A stretch of 64,000 nucleotides of DNA from JABMRP01 sp964444795 (GTDB lineage: Bacteria; Planctomycetota; Planctomycetia; Pirellulales; Thermoguttaceae). The position numbers and the translations under genes are program-made. The stretch's first letter is position 1; each line of letters begins with the position of its first letter. Location of the stretch: contig CAYUIQ010000013.1 of NCBI GenBank assembly GCA_964444795.1, forward strand, positions 1-64,000, in the 5' to 3' direction. Under the pieces are notes generated by a model, which saw nothing but the letters and a program-made list of their open reading frames with translations, was not told the origin of the DNA and searched no databases. Below are positions 43,684 through 52,723 of the stretch, one piece after another.

Positions 43684-43852
43684 CGATTTGGCGGGCATGG
43701 TTAGGCTCCAGGAAGGTCTTCCAAAGCAGTTCCCTGAAGCGTACCATAAAACTGCTGCCTTTGCCCGAGTTACGGCCAACGTAAAATGAACCGAAACTCG
43801 TTGGACCAGCGCGCACACCACGAACCGGAAACGCGCCGTGAATCGTGTGCGA

Positions 43853-45211
43853 CTATTGTGATCCAAGCAGCTTGCGAATCGCTCCCATCAGCACGCTTTC
43901 GACGGCCGGGGCGACCTTCGACGCGCCGGGGCTGGCTTCGTATCCGCCTTGCGTGTAGGCGAGCTCGGTGGCGATATAGCCGGGCGCGTATTCCCCATAG
44001 GCGGCCATGGCGACGAATAGGTCGGGGCGGAGTTTCCCGGCGGCAAGCTGGTAGTCGATGAGCAACTCGCCGGGCATGTGCAGCACGCGTGTGGTGTTCA
44101 GTCTCAGGCACGAAATGTCGATCGGGTCGTTGCTCTGGCAACGTCGTAGCCAAATCAGATTCTTCGCCGCGTACCAACGCGTATCGGGTTTCGCGTTTTC
44201 GTCCTCCACCGTTTTGATCAGCGCCGCTTCATCCATGTGCTCGGATGCCGGCAGAACGACCGACTCGACGGACCAGCCGACTTCTTCCGCCGAAAGCGGC
44301 GATTTCCTCGTGTGTTCCCAGGCCAGTTTCATCCCGGCGGCAACTCGGTTCGCAAGCACCTGCCGGTTCTCCTTGGAACCGTCGTTCCACTTGCCCGCCC
44401 CGATGTCCCCTCCGGCGCCGTTGAAGTGGATGTGTGGCACCCCGGTCTCCTGCTGGCGTGCGTTGCGCGCCAGTCCGGGGAAGTCCGGATTGGCCAAACC
44501 GGTGCGGTAATAGCTTTGCGGATGCGTCGCGTAGTAAGTCAACACGGCGATCGGTTCATCGCCGCTCCAGAAGCTGATCATCTTCAACTCCGGATCGATC
44601 GTCCCGACGGGAAACGCCCGGATTTTCGGATCCCCGGTGGCCGTCCACCGCGTATACTTCACCTTTCCGTCCGGCCCAAGGATCCGCCGATTCGACGCGA
44701 CCTTCTCGACGATTCCCGATCCGATGCCAAGATGCGTCACCGGCTTCGCATTCTCCAAAGCCGTCTTCACCGCAACGGCCGCGCGATTGACAACGTCTCT
44801 GGCGAAATCCGGATCGAAACCGACGCCGCCCAGCCCGTATTTGCTCAGCAGTTCGTCCGCCGAGAAGTCGCATCGCGGCGCGTCGTGCTGATGTACCACA
44901 TGTACGGCGACCCTTTGTGGCTCCGTCCCCGCCGCTTTGGCCAGGCTTTCTCGAAACGCAGTCTGCCCGCCGTTGCTGATCCCGATCCAGTCAATGGCAC
45001 ACAGCACGATGGGTTGCCCTGCTCCGGCCAGAACGACGCCACGGCAACTCAGTGGTGTCTCCACGCCCTTCGTCGGGTCATACGCCAGCGGACTTCCTAC
45101 CGGCGGGGAAGCATCGACGTCGAAGGTGCCAACGCGTATCGGCTCCGCGGCGAAGATCGTTTGCGGCAGCAACAGTCCGAGGGTCAGGACGAACATGAAG
45201 AATCGATGCAT
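43853..45211 (-). CDS. secreted neutral/alkaline ceramidase-like protein
   Basis: The 452-residue product has a signal peptide (MFVLTLGLLLPQTIFA). It resembles the N-terminal catalytic part of neutral ceramidases: IRVGTFDVDASPPVGSPL at the start, IVLCAIDWIGISN, a HVVHQHDAPRCD segment with His residues that can bind metal, YYATHPQSYYRTG, and HFNGAGGDIGAGKWND. The C-terminal immunoglobulin-like domain of true ceramidases (about 650 residues or more) is absent. This short planctomycete form may act on other amides. GGAGAAACACC precedes the ATG. The DUF4838 gene lies upstream on the same strand, 97 bases away. Confidence 0.75.
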   Translation of the reverse strand: MHRFFMFVLTLGLLLPQTIFAAEPIRVGTFDVDASPPVGSPLAYDPTKGVETPLSCRGVVLAGAGQPIVLCAIDWIGISNGGQTAFRESLAKAAGTEPQRVAVHVVHQHDAPRCDFSADELLSKYGLGGVGFDPDFARDVVNRAAVAVKTALENAKPVTHLGIGSGIVEKVASNRRILGPDGKVKYTRWTATGDPKIRAFPVGTIDPELKMISFWSGDEPIAVLTYYATHPQSYYRTGLANPDFPGLARNARQQETGVPHIHFNGAGGDIGAGKWNDGSKENRQVLANRVAAGMKLAWEHTRKSPLSAEEVGWSVESVVLPASEHMDEAALIKTVEDENAKPDTRWYAAKNLIWLRRCQSNDPIDISCLRLNTTRVLHMPGELLIDYQLAAGKLRPDLFVAMAAYGEYAPGYIATELAYTQGGYEASPGASKVAPAVESVLMGAIRKLLGSQ

Positions 45212-45308
45212 GGTGTTTCTCCGATCAATAGGCGTAGTACGATCATCGTAGGACGGACTCCCCTCCCTGTAGAGTCTTGGAGTGGTTCTCTCTTTTCACT
45301 TACAGGGC

Positions 45309-47597
45309 CTACTTTGGCTCACGGATCAAGAACACCCGGTCGACGTAGACATGCTGCACTTCGCCGGGGCGTTTGGGTGGCGCAAGCCAGAAGTACATCG
45401 AGCCGGATAGCTCGTGCGCGCCGAGGTCGAACACGCGATACTCGGGCCCGGCTGCCTGGTCGACGGTGATCGTCTGCCCCGTAACCGACTTCTTCTCGGC
45501 CGAGTCGTAGATGCCCACCGTCATCGCGCGCCCCTCCTTGGCCGTGGCGTCGCAGCGGGCGGCGACGTAGACGTGCCAGGGGTTGCCCGGCGCCAGGTCG
45601 CCGCTTAGCGGCAGGCTGACCGCCCACTCATAATGGTCGCCTGGCATCCGGGCGGCATGGCCGTCGGAGGCCGCCGTGTCGTCGATCAGCTCGGCCCACT
45701 CGCCCGGCCTGGCGAGCCGGAACTCGCCGTCCTGACAGTCGAGCCAGTCGGACTGGGAGATTCCCTCAGCCTGCTTGGGCGGCGTGGCGGGGGGGCCGTA
45801 TTTTCGCAGCAGCATCTCGGCCCGTTCGGCGAACGGGTGCCGCTCGCGCCAGTTGCCCACGCCGTTGGCACGGCACACGCGAACGAACTCCTCGCAGGCG
45901 CTCTTCGGATCGTCCGGTCCCCGGAACGGCTTGCTCTGAAGCTGGGCCGATCGCTTCAGCGCCCGGTAGCGCGAAAGCCAGACGTGATCCAGCGGCAACC
46001 GTTCCCGACGCACTCGGGCGGCCAGCGTCGCATTGCCGGCCACCGCCGCCTCGGCGCTGGCAAACAGTTCGGTGGCCCGGTTCAAATCGTCCAAGGTGAG
46101 CCACGCTGAAGTATCCGGCATGAAGCAGCGAATGTACTTCCCGCTGCGCTCGCCGGCATCGTTGATCACCTTGAGGTACTCGCGTAAGTGCGGCGCGGCC
46201 GGGCCGTAGTAGCCTTGCAGGAACTCGTCGATCAGGGCGTTTCCGTCCAGCTCCGGGTTCCACATCAGATGGGCCAGCAGCCACGCCCGCAGGCGAACGA
46301 AATCGCCGACGCTGCTCTGCGAGTCGCCCTGCTCGAACAGGCCGACAACGTTGTGATTGACGAAGAAACGCACGTTCGGGGCCAACACCCGCAGGTTTGG
46401 ATGCGGTACCAGGTAATTCGAAAAGTTCGTCACGTAATCCCAGACGAACAGCCGCGGGGCGACCTTGCTCCAGGCCTCGATGTCGCTGCGGAACGGCTCG
46501 TTCTGTGGGCCTTCGTCCAACGGCTGAACGAACGAGCATTCGATCGAGCAAAGCCGCACGACCACGTTGGCCCGCGGGCGGACTTTCCGGGGTGCCTGCC
46601 TGGTGTACTGGTAGGCAAGCGTCTCGACCCAGACGTCGGGAAACGGCGTCTCGACCTCCGCCGCCACGGCGTTGACAAATCGCAGCAGCGGCCCGGCTTC
46701 GGAACCCTCCTCGGCCACCACGGCCTGGCACTTCTCACATTGGCAGGGGTTGCGCCAGTCGTTCTGGCTGATTGAAATCAGCTTCGCGCCGGGATCCTCT
46801 GCAAGTCGCTGGAGCACGACGCGAGTCATTTCAGCCCGCATCTCGTCGTTCGTCAGGCAGAGCTGCGCGTGCTCATGGATCCGTTTGCCGCCGATGAGGC
46901 TGTACCATTCGGGATGCTCCTTGAAGTACTTCGCCGGCGGCAGGAAGGGGAAGAACGTATGCACAAAGGCGTTAAAACGGATTTTGCCGCCCAAGGCTTC
47001 GTCGACCCGGGCGCTACTGCCGTTGAGCTTCTGGCGGGCCGAGAACTTCCCTTCGAAGGCGTCGCGATAATACGCTTCGCGGCTCTTGAGCTTCGGCGCG
47101 TAAGTGATCGCCAGCGGCGGCACGCTGAGCGTCGGCTGGCGGGGAATCGTGCTCTCGGTGGGCGTCCACCAGCGACAGCCCACCTGGTCTTCCAGGAACG
47201 TGTACACCGCGTAGAGCGTCCCGCGCGGCCGCGGACCGGCCAACACCAGGGCATCGCCGACGGTGCGGATCACGATCCCGTCCGCGCCAACCTCGTCAAG
47301 CTTGACGTCGGGCAACAGTTCTGCGAGCCGTGCGGACGGTCCGACAACGATCTGTCGCGCATCGCGGGCGACCTCGGAACAGGCCCGGATCGGCAACTCC
47401 GCACCGGTGATCTCCTTCAAGATCGTTTGCAGTTCACTGGCCGCGGTCCGCTGGGCCGGACTCGGCTCGGCGGCCACCGTGATGACGCACCGCGGCTGGC
47501 CGTTTTCGGCGATCGCGAAACGCTCGTCGGCCGCCGCGACCGCCAGCCTGATCGAAAGGCAAGCCAACACGAGACCGTGGAGAAACAGCCGTTTCAT
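45309..47597 (-). CDS. secreted DUF4838 protein (alpha-glucuronidase-like N-terminus)
   Basis: The 762-residue product has a signal peptide. An N-terminal glucuronidase-like domain (ASELQTILKEITGAELPI, RGTLYAVYTFLEDQVGCRWW, residues about 50-150) precedes the DUF4838 barrel: ARQKLNGSS, LCLTNDEMRAEMT, ISISQNDWRNPCQCEKC with a CxCxxC cluster, and VWVETLAYQYTRQAP. A C-terminal beta domain follows (YRVFDLGAHELSGSMYFW). It is probably a secreted glycoside hydrolase of unknown target. Its ATG overlaps the stop of a 44-codon frame (ATGA). Confidence 0.8.
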   Translation of the reverse strand: MKRLFLHGLVLACLSIRLAVAAADERFAIAENGQPRCVITVAAEPSPAQRTAASELQTILKEITGAELPIRACSEVARDARQIVVGPSARLAELLPDVKLDEVGADGIVIRTVGDALVLAGPRPRGTLYAVYTFLEDQVGCRWWTPTESTIPRQPTLSVPPLAITYAPKLKSREAYYRDAFEGKFSARQKLNGSSARVDEALGGKIRFNAFVHTFFPFLPPAKYFKEHPEWYSLIGGKRIHEHAQLCLTNDEMRAEMTRVVLQRLAEDPGAKLISISQNDWRNPCQCEKCQAVVAEEGSEAGPLLRFVNAVAAEVETPFPDVWVETLAYQYTRQAPRKVRPRANVVVRLCSIECSFVQPLDEGPQNEPFRSDIEAWSKVAPRLFVWDYVTNFSNYLVPHPNLRVLAPNVRFFVNHNVVGLFEQGDSQSSVGDFVRLRAWLLAHLMWNPELDGNALIDEFLQGYYGPAAPHLREYLKVINDAGERSGKYIRCFMPDTSAWLTLDDLNRATELFASAEAAVAGNATLAARVRRERLPLDHVWLSRYRALKRSAQLQSKPFRGPDDPKSACEEFVRVCRANGVGNWRERHPFAERAEMLLRKYGPPATPPKQAEGISQSDWLDCQDGEFRLARPGEWAELIDDTAASDGHAARMPGDHYEWAVSLPLSGDLAPGNPWHVYVAARCDATAKEGRAMTVGIYDSAEKKSVTGQTITVDQAAGPEYRVFDLGAHELSGSMYFWLAPPKRPGEVQHVYVDRVFLIREPK

Positions 47598-47728
47598 AAT
47601 TGCACCTCGTTATGGTGTTTCCGCAATCCGGGGTGAGTTGCTCGCGTGACCGTGACCAACCGTTGCGGCTTGTGATTCTCGATGAACGACATGACCGAGT
47701 CCCCGTGCTCAAGTGTATCCGCTGACAT
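47594..47728 (-). CDS. possible small ORF coupled to the DUF4838 gene
   Basis: A 44-codon frame starts at an ATG (MSADTLEHGDSVMSFIENH) and ends KPQRLVTVTRATHPG, then a TGA that overlaps the ATG of the DUF4838 gene. The composition is protein-like and the overlap suggests coupling, but I recognise no family. It may be the C-terminal fragment of a lost gene. Confidence 0.3.
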   Translation of the reverse strand: MSADTLEHGDSVMSFIENHKPQRLVTVTRATHPGLRKHHNEVQL

Positions 47729-48197
47729 AGACTGAATCTACCCCTTCACCTCCCCCGCGAGAATACACACAAACCGGTTGCCATTCTTGCGCAGAAATAC
47801 CGCCATGAGGCAACTCCCGAATCGTCATGATTTCCTCCACCAGACTTCCACGGCCGGGTGGCGTTGCCTCAGCGGTGTGGTACCGCCGGTCAAAGAGAAT
47901 GACCGCAGTGCCCCAAAGAATAGGAAGCCTTCGGGTATCAAGCTCATCGCAGAAACTCGCCGGCAGGGCTTGTGATTCTTGGGGTAACCCAAATATCGAC
48001 CGTATAGCGGGACGCCGTGCGGGTCCCTCCTCGGCTGCCTCTCCTGGCTGCGTATGCGACCGATGATTGACAATTCTGCCCCGTTAGGTCAGACTCAGGG
48101 CCGATTCAAATGCCTGTCATTAGTTGGACTGTGCCGTCAGGTGGGGATCGGCTTTCGGCCGATACGAACTGGGAGATCCCAAAAGAGGAAAAAGCGA
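47729..48197. other. intergenic region with gene debris
   Basis: No full gene is visible. On the minus strand two overlapping short frames stand out: MTIRELPHGGISAQEWQ, with GGAGGAA upstream, and MAVFLRKNGNRFVCILAGEV. Both end within 40 codons. They look like debris of a shifted reading frame. The last bases hold the ribosome binding site of the gene at 48198. Confidence 0.35.
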
Positions 48198-50798
48198 ATG
48201 ATCCGTGTCAGGTTATCTACGCGGTTGGCCATGTCGGCGTTGACCATCGTGTTTGCGTTGGGAGCATGTGCTCCGGCCGTCGCGGCCAGAGGTCTTCCGT
48301 CCGAGTGGTTGGGCCCGAAACCATCCGGCGCGGCCTATCCGGAGGGTGAGCAACAGCGGCAGTTTGCCATCCTCTCGCACGATCTGAAACAGCGCGCGCG
48401 GTTTGAGCAGTTCGCGCCGCAGACGCTGCGAGAGGAATCGCTCATCCTCGACGGTGATCGCGACCCGTTGGACGTGATCCTCCGCCGCAGCGAATCGCTC
48501 CTGGCCGATCTGACGCGGATGACAAGAGGCACCGACCCCGCCAGGGCCGCCGATCTAGCAGGCAGCGCCGCGGAACTGGCCGCTCTGCGGGCCGCGGCCG
48601 AGCGGACCGATGTGAACGATGCCGAGGGGCGCCGCGAGCTTTTCGACAAAGTGTGCCGCCTGCGCCGCAAGATCGCGTTCTCCAATCCGCTGCTGGATTT
48701 CGATGGACTTCTGATTCTCAAACGCCACCTCGCGATGATCGGGCACATGTGCGACCAATACTACGGCATGGCCCAGCGTCCCGGCGGCGGGCTGTTCGTG
48801 CTCACCGATCCCTTCGGCAGCAACCCGGACATTCGCGACCTGTTGGCCGATTCGACGGTGGCCGACGGCCGGCTCAAAGGGGAGCGGCTCAGCGGCGGAC
48901 CGAAACGTGCCTGGAAGATCTCCTTCGACGGCCGGGGCAATCAGCGAGGCGAGGAGACCGAGGGCGGTTCGTTCCTTTCGCCGGATGTTTCGTTCGACGG
49001 ACGGAGAATCGCCTTTGCTTATGTGGAAGGCCGGGGGAACCGAACGCACCGGCACCACACCGATGCGAGCCAAGGGCACTGGGACCCGGGCCGGTGCTAT
49101 CACGTCTTCACGGTCTCGGCCGACGGCTCCGACCTGCGAATGGTGACCGACGGGACCTTCAACGACTTTGACCCCTGTTTCATGCCCAGCGGACGCATCG
49201 CCTTCATTAGCGAACGTCGCGGCGGCTATCTGCGTTGCGGCCGCGTTTGTCCCACGTTCACGCTCTTCGACGTCGCCGGCAACGGGTCCGACGTTCGCTG
49301 TCTCTCCTACCACGAGACGAACGAGTGGCATCCGAGCGTGGCCCACGACGGAATGATCGTCTGGACGCGATGGGACTACGTCGACCGCCATGGCCAGACG
49401 GTCCATCTGCCGTGGATCACCACGCCCGACGGCCGCGATCCGCGAGCGATTCACGGCAACTTCGCCGTTCGCTCAAAGCGTCCGGACATGGAGGTCGACA
49501 TCCGCGCCATCCCGGGGTCGCACCGGTTCGTCGCCACCGCGGCACCACATCACAACCAATCGTTCGGTTCGTTGGTGGTTTTCGACCCCAGGGCCGAGGA
49601 CGACGACGCGATGAACCCGGTCAAGCGCGTCACGCCCGACGTCGGTTTCCCCGAGAGCCAGCGAGGTTCACTTTCCTACGGTCAGGCGTGGCCGTTGAGC
49701 GAGGATTACTACCTCTGTGTCTACGCGCCGCAGGAAGTCGCCGCGGCGGCGTCCCGAAACGTCTTCGGCGTCTATCTCGTCGACACGTTCGGAAACAAGG
49801 AACTGATCTACCGGGATCCGGAGATTGCCTGCCACAACCCGATTCCGCTTACCCCGCGGCCGGTCCCGCCGGTATTGGCCGAGGAGTCGAAACGTGTTGC
49901 GGCCGGTGAACCGGCGGAGGCCACCGTGGCCGTGCTGAACGTTTACGACACGCTCAAGCCGTGGCCGAAGGAGACGCGAATCAAGGCGTTGCGAGTCTAC
50001 CAGGTGCTGCCGCTTTCGATCCCGTCGGCCAGCGTGTCGCACGCCACGGGGATGCAAATCCCGCAGGCCAAGGATTCGATCAATCTTGCTCGGGCCGTGC
50101 TGGGTACCGTCCCGGTTGAAGAGGACGGCAGCGTCTATTTCACGGCACCGGCCCGCAAGGAGCTCTACTTTCAAGCGCTCGATCAAGAGGGGCTGGCGGT
50201 GACCTCGATGCGATCCGGCACGCATTTGCAGCCGGGCGAACGGTTGGTATGCCAAGGTTGTCACGAGCCGCGGCAGCGCGCACCGGCCATCGCCGCCGAC
50301 GCGATCCCGGCCGCCATGCGCCGCGAGCCGTCGCATATCGAGCCGGGCACCGACGGCACGAACCCGTTCAGCTACCCCCGTCTGGTGCAGCCGGTGCTCG
50401 ACAAGCACTGCGTGGAATGCCACGCGGAGAAGGCGGACAAAGCCCCACCGCTGGACAGCCGCGTGGTGAAAACGGCCCGCGGAAGCTACATGAACCCGGT
50501 GACCGAATACTACGCCTCCTACTTGAGCCTGGCACCGAAATTCGGGTTCTACGATTACGGCGGGACCAGCTTCAACGATCCGAAGTGGTATCGGACCACG
50601 CCGGGCGAGTTCGGGGCGCGGGCGTCGAAGCTGTACGAACTGCTTCAGAAGGGCCACTACGACGTGAAACTGCCGCCCGAAGACATGCGCCGCCTTACCG
50701 TGTGGCTCGACTCCTGCTCGCTCTTCTACGGGGTGTACGAAAAGGAAGGCGGCCAGGCGCAACTCCGCGGAGAAATCGCCAGGCCGACGTTGGAATAG
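48198..50798 (+). CDS. exported diheme protein resembling hydrazine synthase alpha subunit
   Basis: The 866-residue product starts at MIRVRLSTRLAMSALTIV, with GAGGAA upstream and a signal peptide ending PAVAARG. The middle is a PD40/WD-like propeller (SPDVSFDGRRIAFAYVEG, SADGSDLRMVTDGTFND, FISERRGGYLRCGRVCPT, NEWHPSVAHDGMIVWTRWDY). Toward the C-terminus come two heme sites, CQGCHEPR near 685 and CVECHAEK near 738. The order fits the HZS-alpha-like family that is widespread in planctomycetes. Hydrazine synthesis is not implied: no beta or gamma subunit or anammox gene is here. The real role is unknown. Confidence 0.7.
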   Translation: MIRVRLSTRLAMSALTIVFALGACAPAVAARGLPSEWLGPKPSGAAYPEGEQQRQFAILSHDLKQRARFEQFAPQTLREESLILDGDRDPLDVILRRSESLLADLTRMTRGTDPARAADLAGSAAELAALRAAAERTDVNDAEGRRELFDKVCRLRRKIAFSNPLLDFDGLLILKRHLAMIGHMCDQYYGMAQRPGGGLFVLTDPFGSNPDIRDLLADSTVADGRLKGERLSGGPKRAWKISFDGRGNQRGEETEGGSFLSPDVSFDGRRIAFAYVEGRGNRTHRHHTDASQGHWDPGRCYHVFTVSADGSDLRMVTDGTFNDFDPCFMPSGRIAFISERRGGYLRCGRVCPTFTLFDVAGNGSDVRCLSYHETNEWHPSVAHDGMIVWTRWDYVDRHGQTVHLPWITTPDGRDPRAIHGNFAVRSKRPDMEVDIRAIPGSHRFVATAAPHHNQSFGSLVVFDPRAEDDDAMNPVKRVTPDVGFPESQRGSLSYGQAWPLSEDYYLCVYAPQEVAAAASRNVFGVYLVDTFGNKELIYRDPEIACHNPIPLTPRPVPPVLAEESKRVAAGEPAEATVAVLNVYDTLKPWPKETRIKALRVYQVLPLSIPSASVSHATGMQIPQAKDSINLARAVLGTVPVEEDGSVYFTAPARKELYFQALDQEGLAVTSMRSGTHLQPGERLVCQGCHEPRQRAPAIAADAIPAAMRREPSHIEPGTDGTNPFSYPRLVQPVLDKHCVECHAEKADKAPPLDSRVVKTARGSYMNPVTEYYASYLSLAPKFGFYDYGGTSFNDPKWYRTTPGEFGARASKLYELLQKGHYDVKLPPEDMRRLTVWLDSCSLFYGVYEKEGGQAQLRGEIARPTLE

Positions 50799-51028
50799 GC
50801 ACCAGTGAAGGAGAGAAATGCCGGCAAATTCGGCACCGTGTTTGGGCGCCGTGTTTGGACTGTCCCGAAGAACGAATCAGAGCTTTCGCGACGCGGTCGG
50901 GCGGTCCACCGAAATTCGACAACTCGTCTGGGTGATTTCGCGTCTGCCTGGTCCCACCTAAACGGGTTGTCAGAACTCGATGGACTACCACACCATCTTC
51001 CGTTCTTCTCTTCGGAAGAGACCAGCTT

Positions 51029-52501
51029 CTAAAGTGTCCAGCCCTTTCGGTAGTCGGTGTGAAGATACTCGTTTGCTTTGTCGTTGTTTGTGAATTCGAG
51101 TTTCTCGCCGTCCCACTGAAGTTTCTCGCCGGGTGTGCGTTGGGCTGCCACGCCGAGCAGGACCATTTCCGTGAGTTGACCGCCGTAATCGGCGAAATTC
51201 GAGCTGGCTGGTTGGCCGTCCTTGCAGGACCGGAGCCAGTCGCCCGTGTGCCCGCCTTGAACTCGCGGCAAGGTTTCCTTCGGGGGAACGAACTCCTTCA
51301 TCCGAACTTCAGGAATGATCCGGGCACCGCCGGCGCCGTGGGAGCTGTGCAGAATCGTTTCCTTGTCGCCATAGATGATGGCCCCGCTTTCCGGCACGCC
51401 CTTGCCCTCTTCGAGCATGCTCGGCCGGGGCGTTTTGAAGTGGCCGTCGGTCCAGATCAGTTTCATCGGACAGAGCGTGGCCTTGGCGAGAATACTCTCG
51501 GGGACCTTGCCATATTTCTCCTTGACCGCCGCCAGAGCCTTCTGTTGCGATTGTTTGATTCGCGAGGGAAACTCGAACGTGATCCTGGCCGAGATGGGGA
51601 ACACGTCGTCCTTCAAGCCGGGCGCAAAATGCTCGACCTCGGCGGTCACGCTGGACGGATTCGACAGGTCGAGGCCCCAGCACGCCGGGTCCAAAATGTG
51701 GCAACCCATGTCGCCCAGCGATCCCGTTCCATAGTCCAACCAGCCGCGCCATTTCAGCGGAACATACGCGGGATGGTATTGGCGTTGCTTCGCCGGGCCC
51801 AGCCACAAATCCCAGTCCAAGGTCTCCGGCACGGGCGGAAACTCCGTCGGCAGTTCCTTAACGGCGAAGTTGGACCAGGGCCGGTTTCCAATCGGTCGGT
51901 CGGTCCAGGCATGGACTTCTTTCACGTCGCCGATACTGCCGGATTGGATCCATTCTCGCACCTGGCGGATCTGCCCCGAGGAATGGCCCTGGTTACCCAT
52001 CTGGGTCATGACCTTGGGGTTCGCCCGGGCGTACTCGGTGATCTTGCGTGCTTCGACCACGGTATGGGTGAGCGGCTTCTGGCAGAAGACGTGTTTCCCC
52101 AACTGCATGGCGGCCAAGGTGATGACGGCATGCGTGTGGTCGGGCGTTGCGATGATCACCGCGTCGATGTCTTTCTGCTTGTCGAACATGACCCGATAGT
52201 CGACATACTTGGCGGCGTCCGGATAAGCTTTGAAGGTGCCGGCGGCATATTTCGCGTCGACGTCGCACAGGGCGACGATATTCTCGCTTCGACAGGCATT
52301 GACGTTGCCGCGGCCCATTCCGCCGACGCCGATGCCGGCAATGTTCAGCTTCTCGCTTGGCGGCTGTTCCCCTTGAAGTCCGAGCACATGGCTGGGCACG
52401 ATCGTCAACGCCGCCGCGGCGGTCGTTCCGGTGGCCAGGAACTTCCGGCGGGAGACGGTGTTTGAACGTCCTGTTTCCTGTGACTTCTGTTTCGTGCCCA
52501 T
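51029..52501 (-). CDS. Tat-exported Gfo/Idh/MocA family oxidoreductase
   Basis: The 490-residue product starts at MGTKQKSQETG with a twin-arginine signal SRRKFLATGTTAAAALTIV. The NAD(P)-binding Rossmann part has IAGIGVGGMGRGN, ENIVALCDVD, AVIIATPDHTHAVI and the catalytic-site GKHVFCQKPLTHTVVEA, where EKP is QKP. The C-terminal half has the family's DYGTGSLGDMGCHILD with His as the likely acid/base. It is probably an exported, cofactor-retaining sugar or glycoside oxidoreductase, folded before export. The longer frame upstream adds no homology. Confidence 0.88.
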   Translation of the reverse strand: MGTKQKSQETGRSNTVSRRKFLATGTTAAAALTIVPSHVLGLQGEQPPSEKLNIAGIGVGGMGRGNVNACRSENIVALCDVDAKYAAGTFKAYPDAAKYVDYRVMFDKQKDIDAVIIATPDHTHAVITLAAMQLGKHVFCQKPLTHTVVEARKITEYARANPKVMTQMGNQGHSSGQIRQVREWIQSGSIGDVKEVHAWTDRPIGNRPWSNFAVKELPTEFPPVPETLDWDLWLGPAKQRQYHPAYVPLKWRGWLDYGTGSLGDMGCHILDPACWGLDLSNPSSVTAEVEHFAPGLKDDVFPISARITFEFPSRIKQSQQKALAAVKEKYGKVPESILAKATLCPMKLIWTDGHFKTPRPSMLEEGKGVPESGAIIYGDKETILHSSHGAGGARIIPEVRMKEFVPPKETLPRVQGGHTGDWLRSCKDGQPASSNFADYGGQLTEMVLLGVAAQRTPGEKLQWDGEKLEFTNNDKANEYLHTDYRKGWTL

Positions 52502-52723
52502 GGTACTTTCTTTCTTTTCCAGAGGGATAAAACGCTGAGGCGAAGGCGATATCAGTATAACATTTTGCCGTGGCCGTTGCACGCGGGCGAGCTGGAAGTG
52601 GGCTCCAATGGCAATCCCGGGTGACGTTTCTACCGCGACGGACCCGAGCCTGCTATACTCGTTCCCAGGTTCCCGTGGTGGGGACGAGGGGAAAACTCAG
52701 CCATGTTGGAGGTGTATTGAGCC

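Noticed and set aside
48198..50798. Anammox metabolism suggested by the HZS-alpha-like protein
   Set aside because: No beta/gamma hydrazine synthase, hydrazine dehydrogenase or nitrite reductase genes are in the window, and such proteins also occur in non-anammox planctomycetes.
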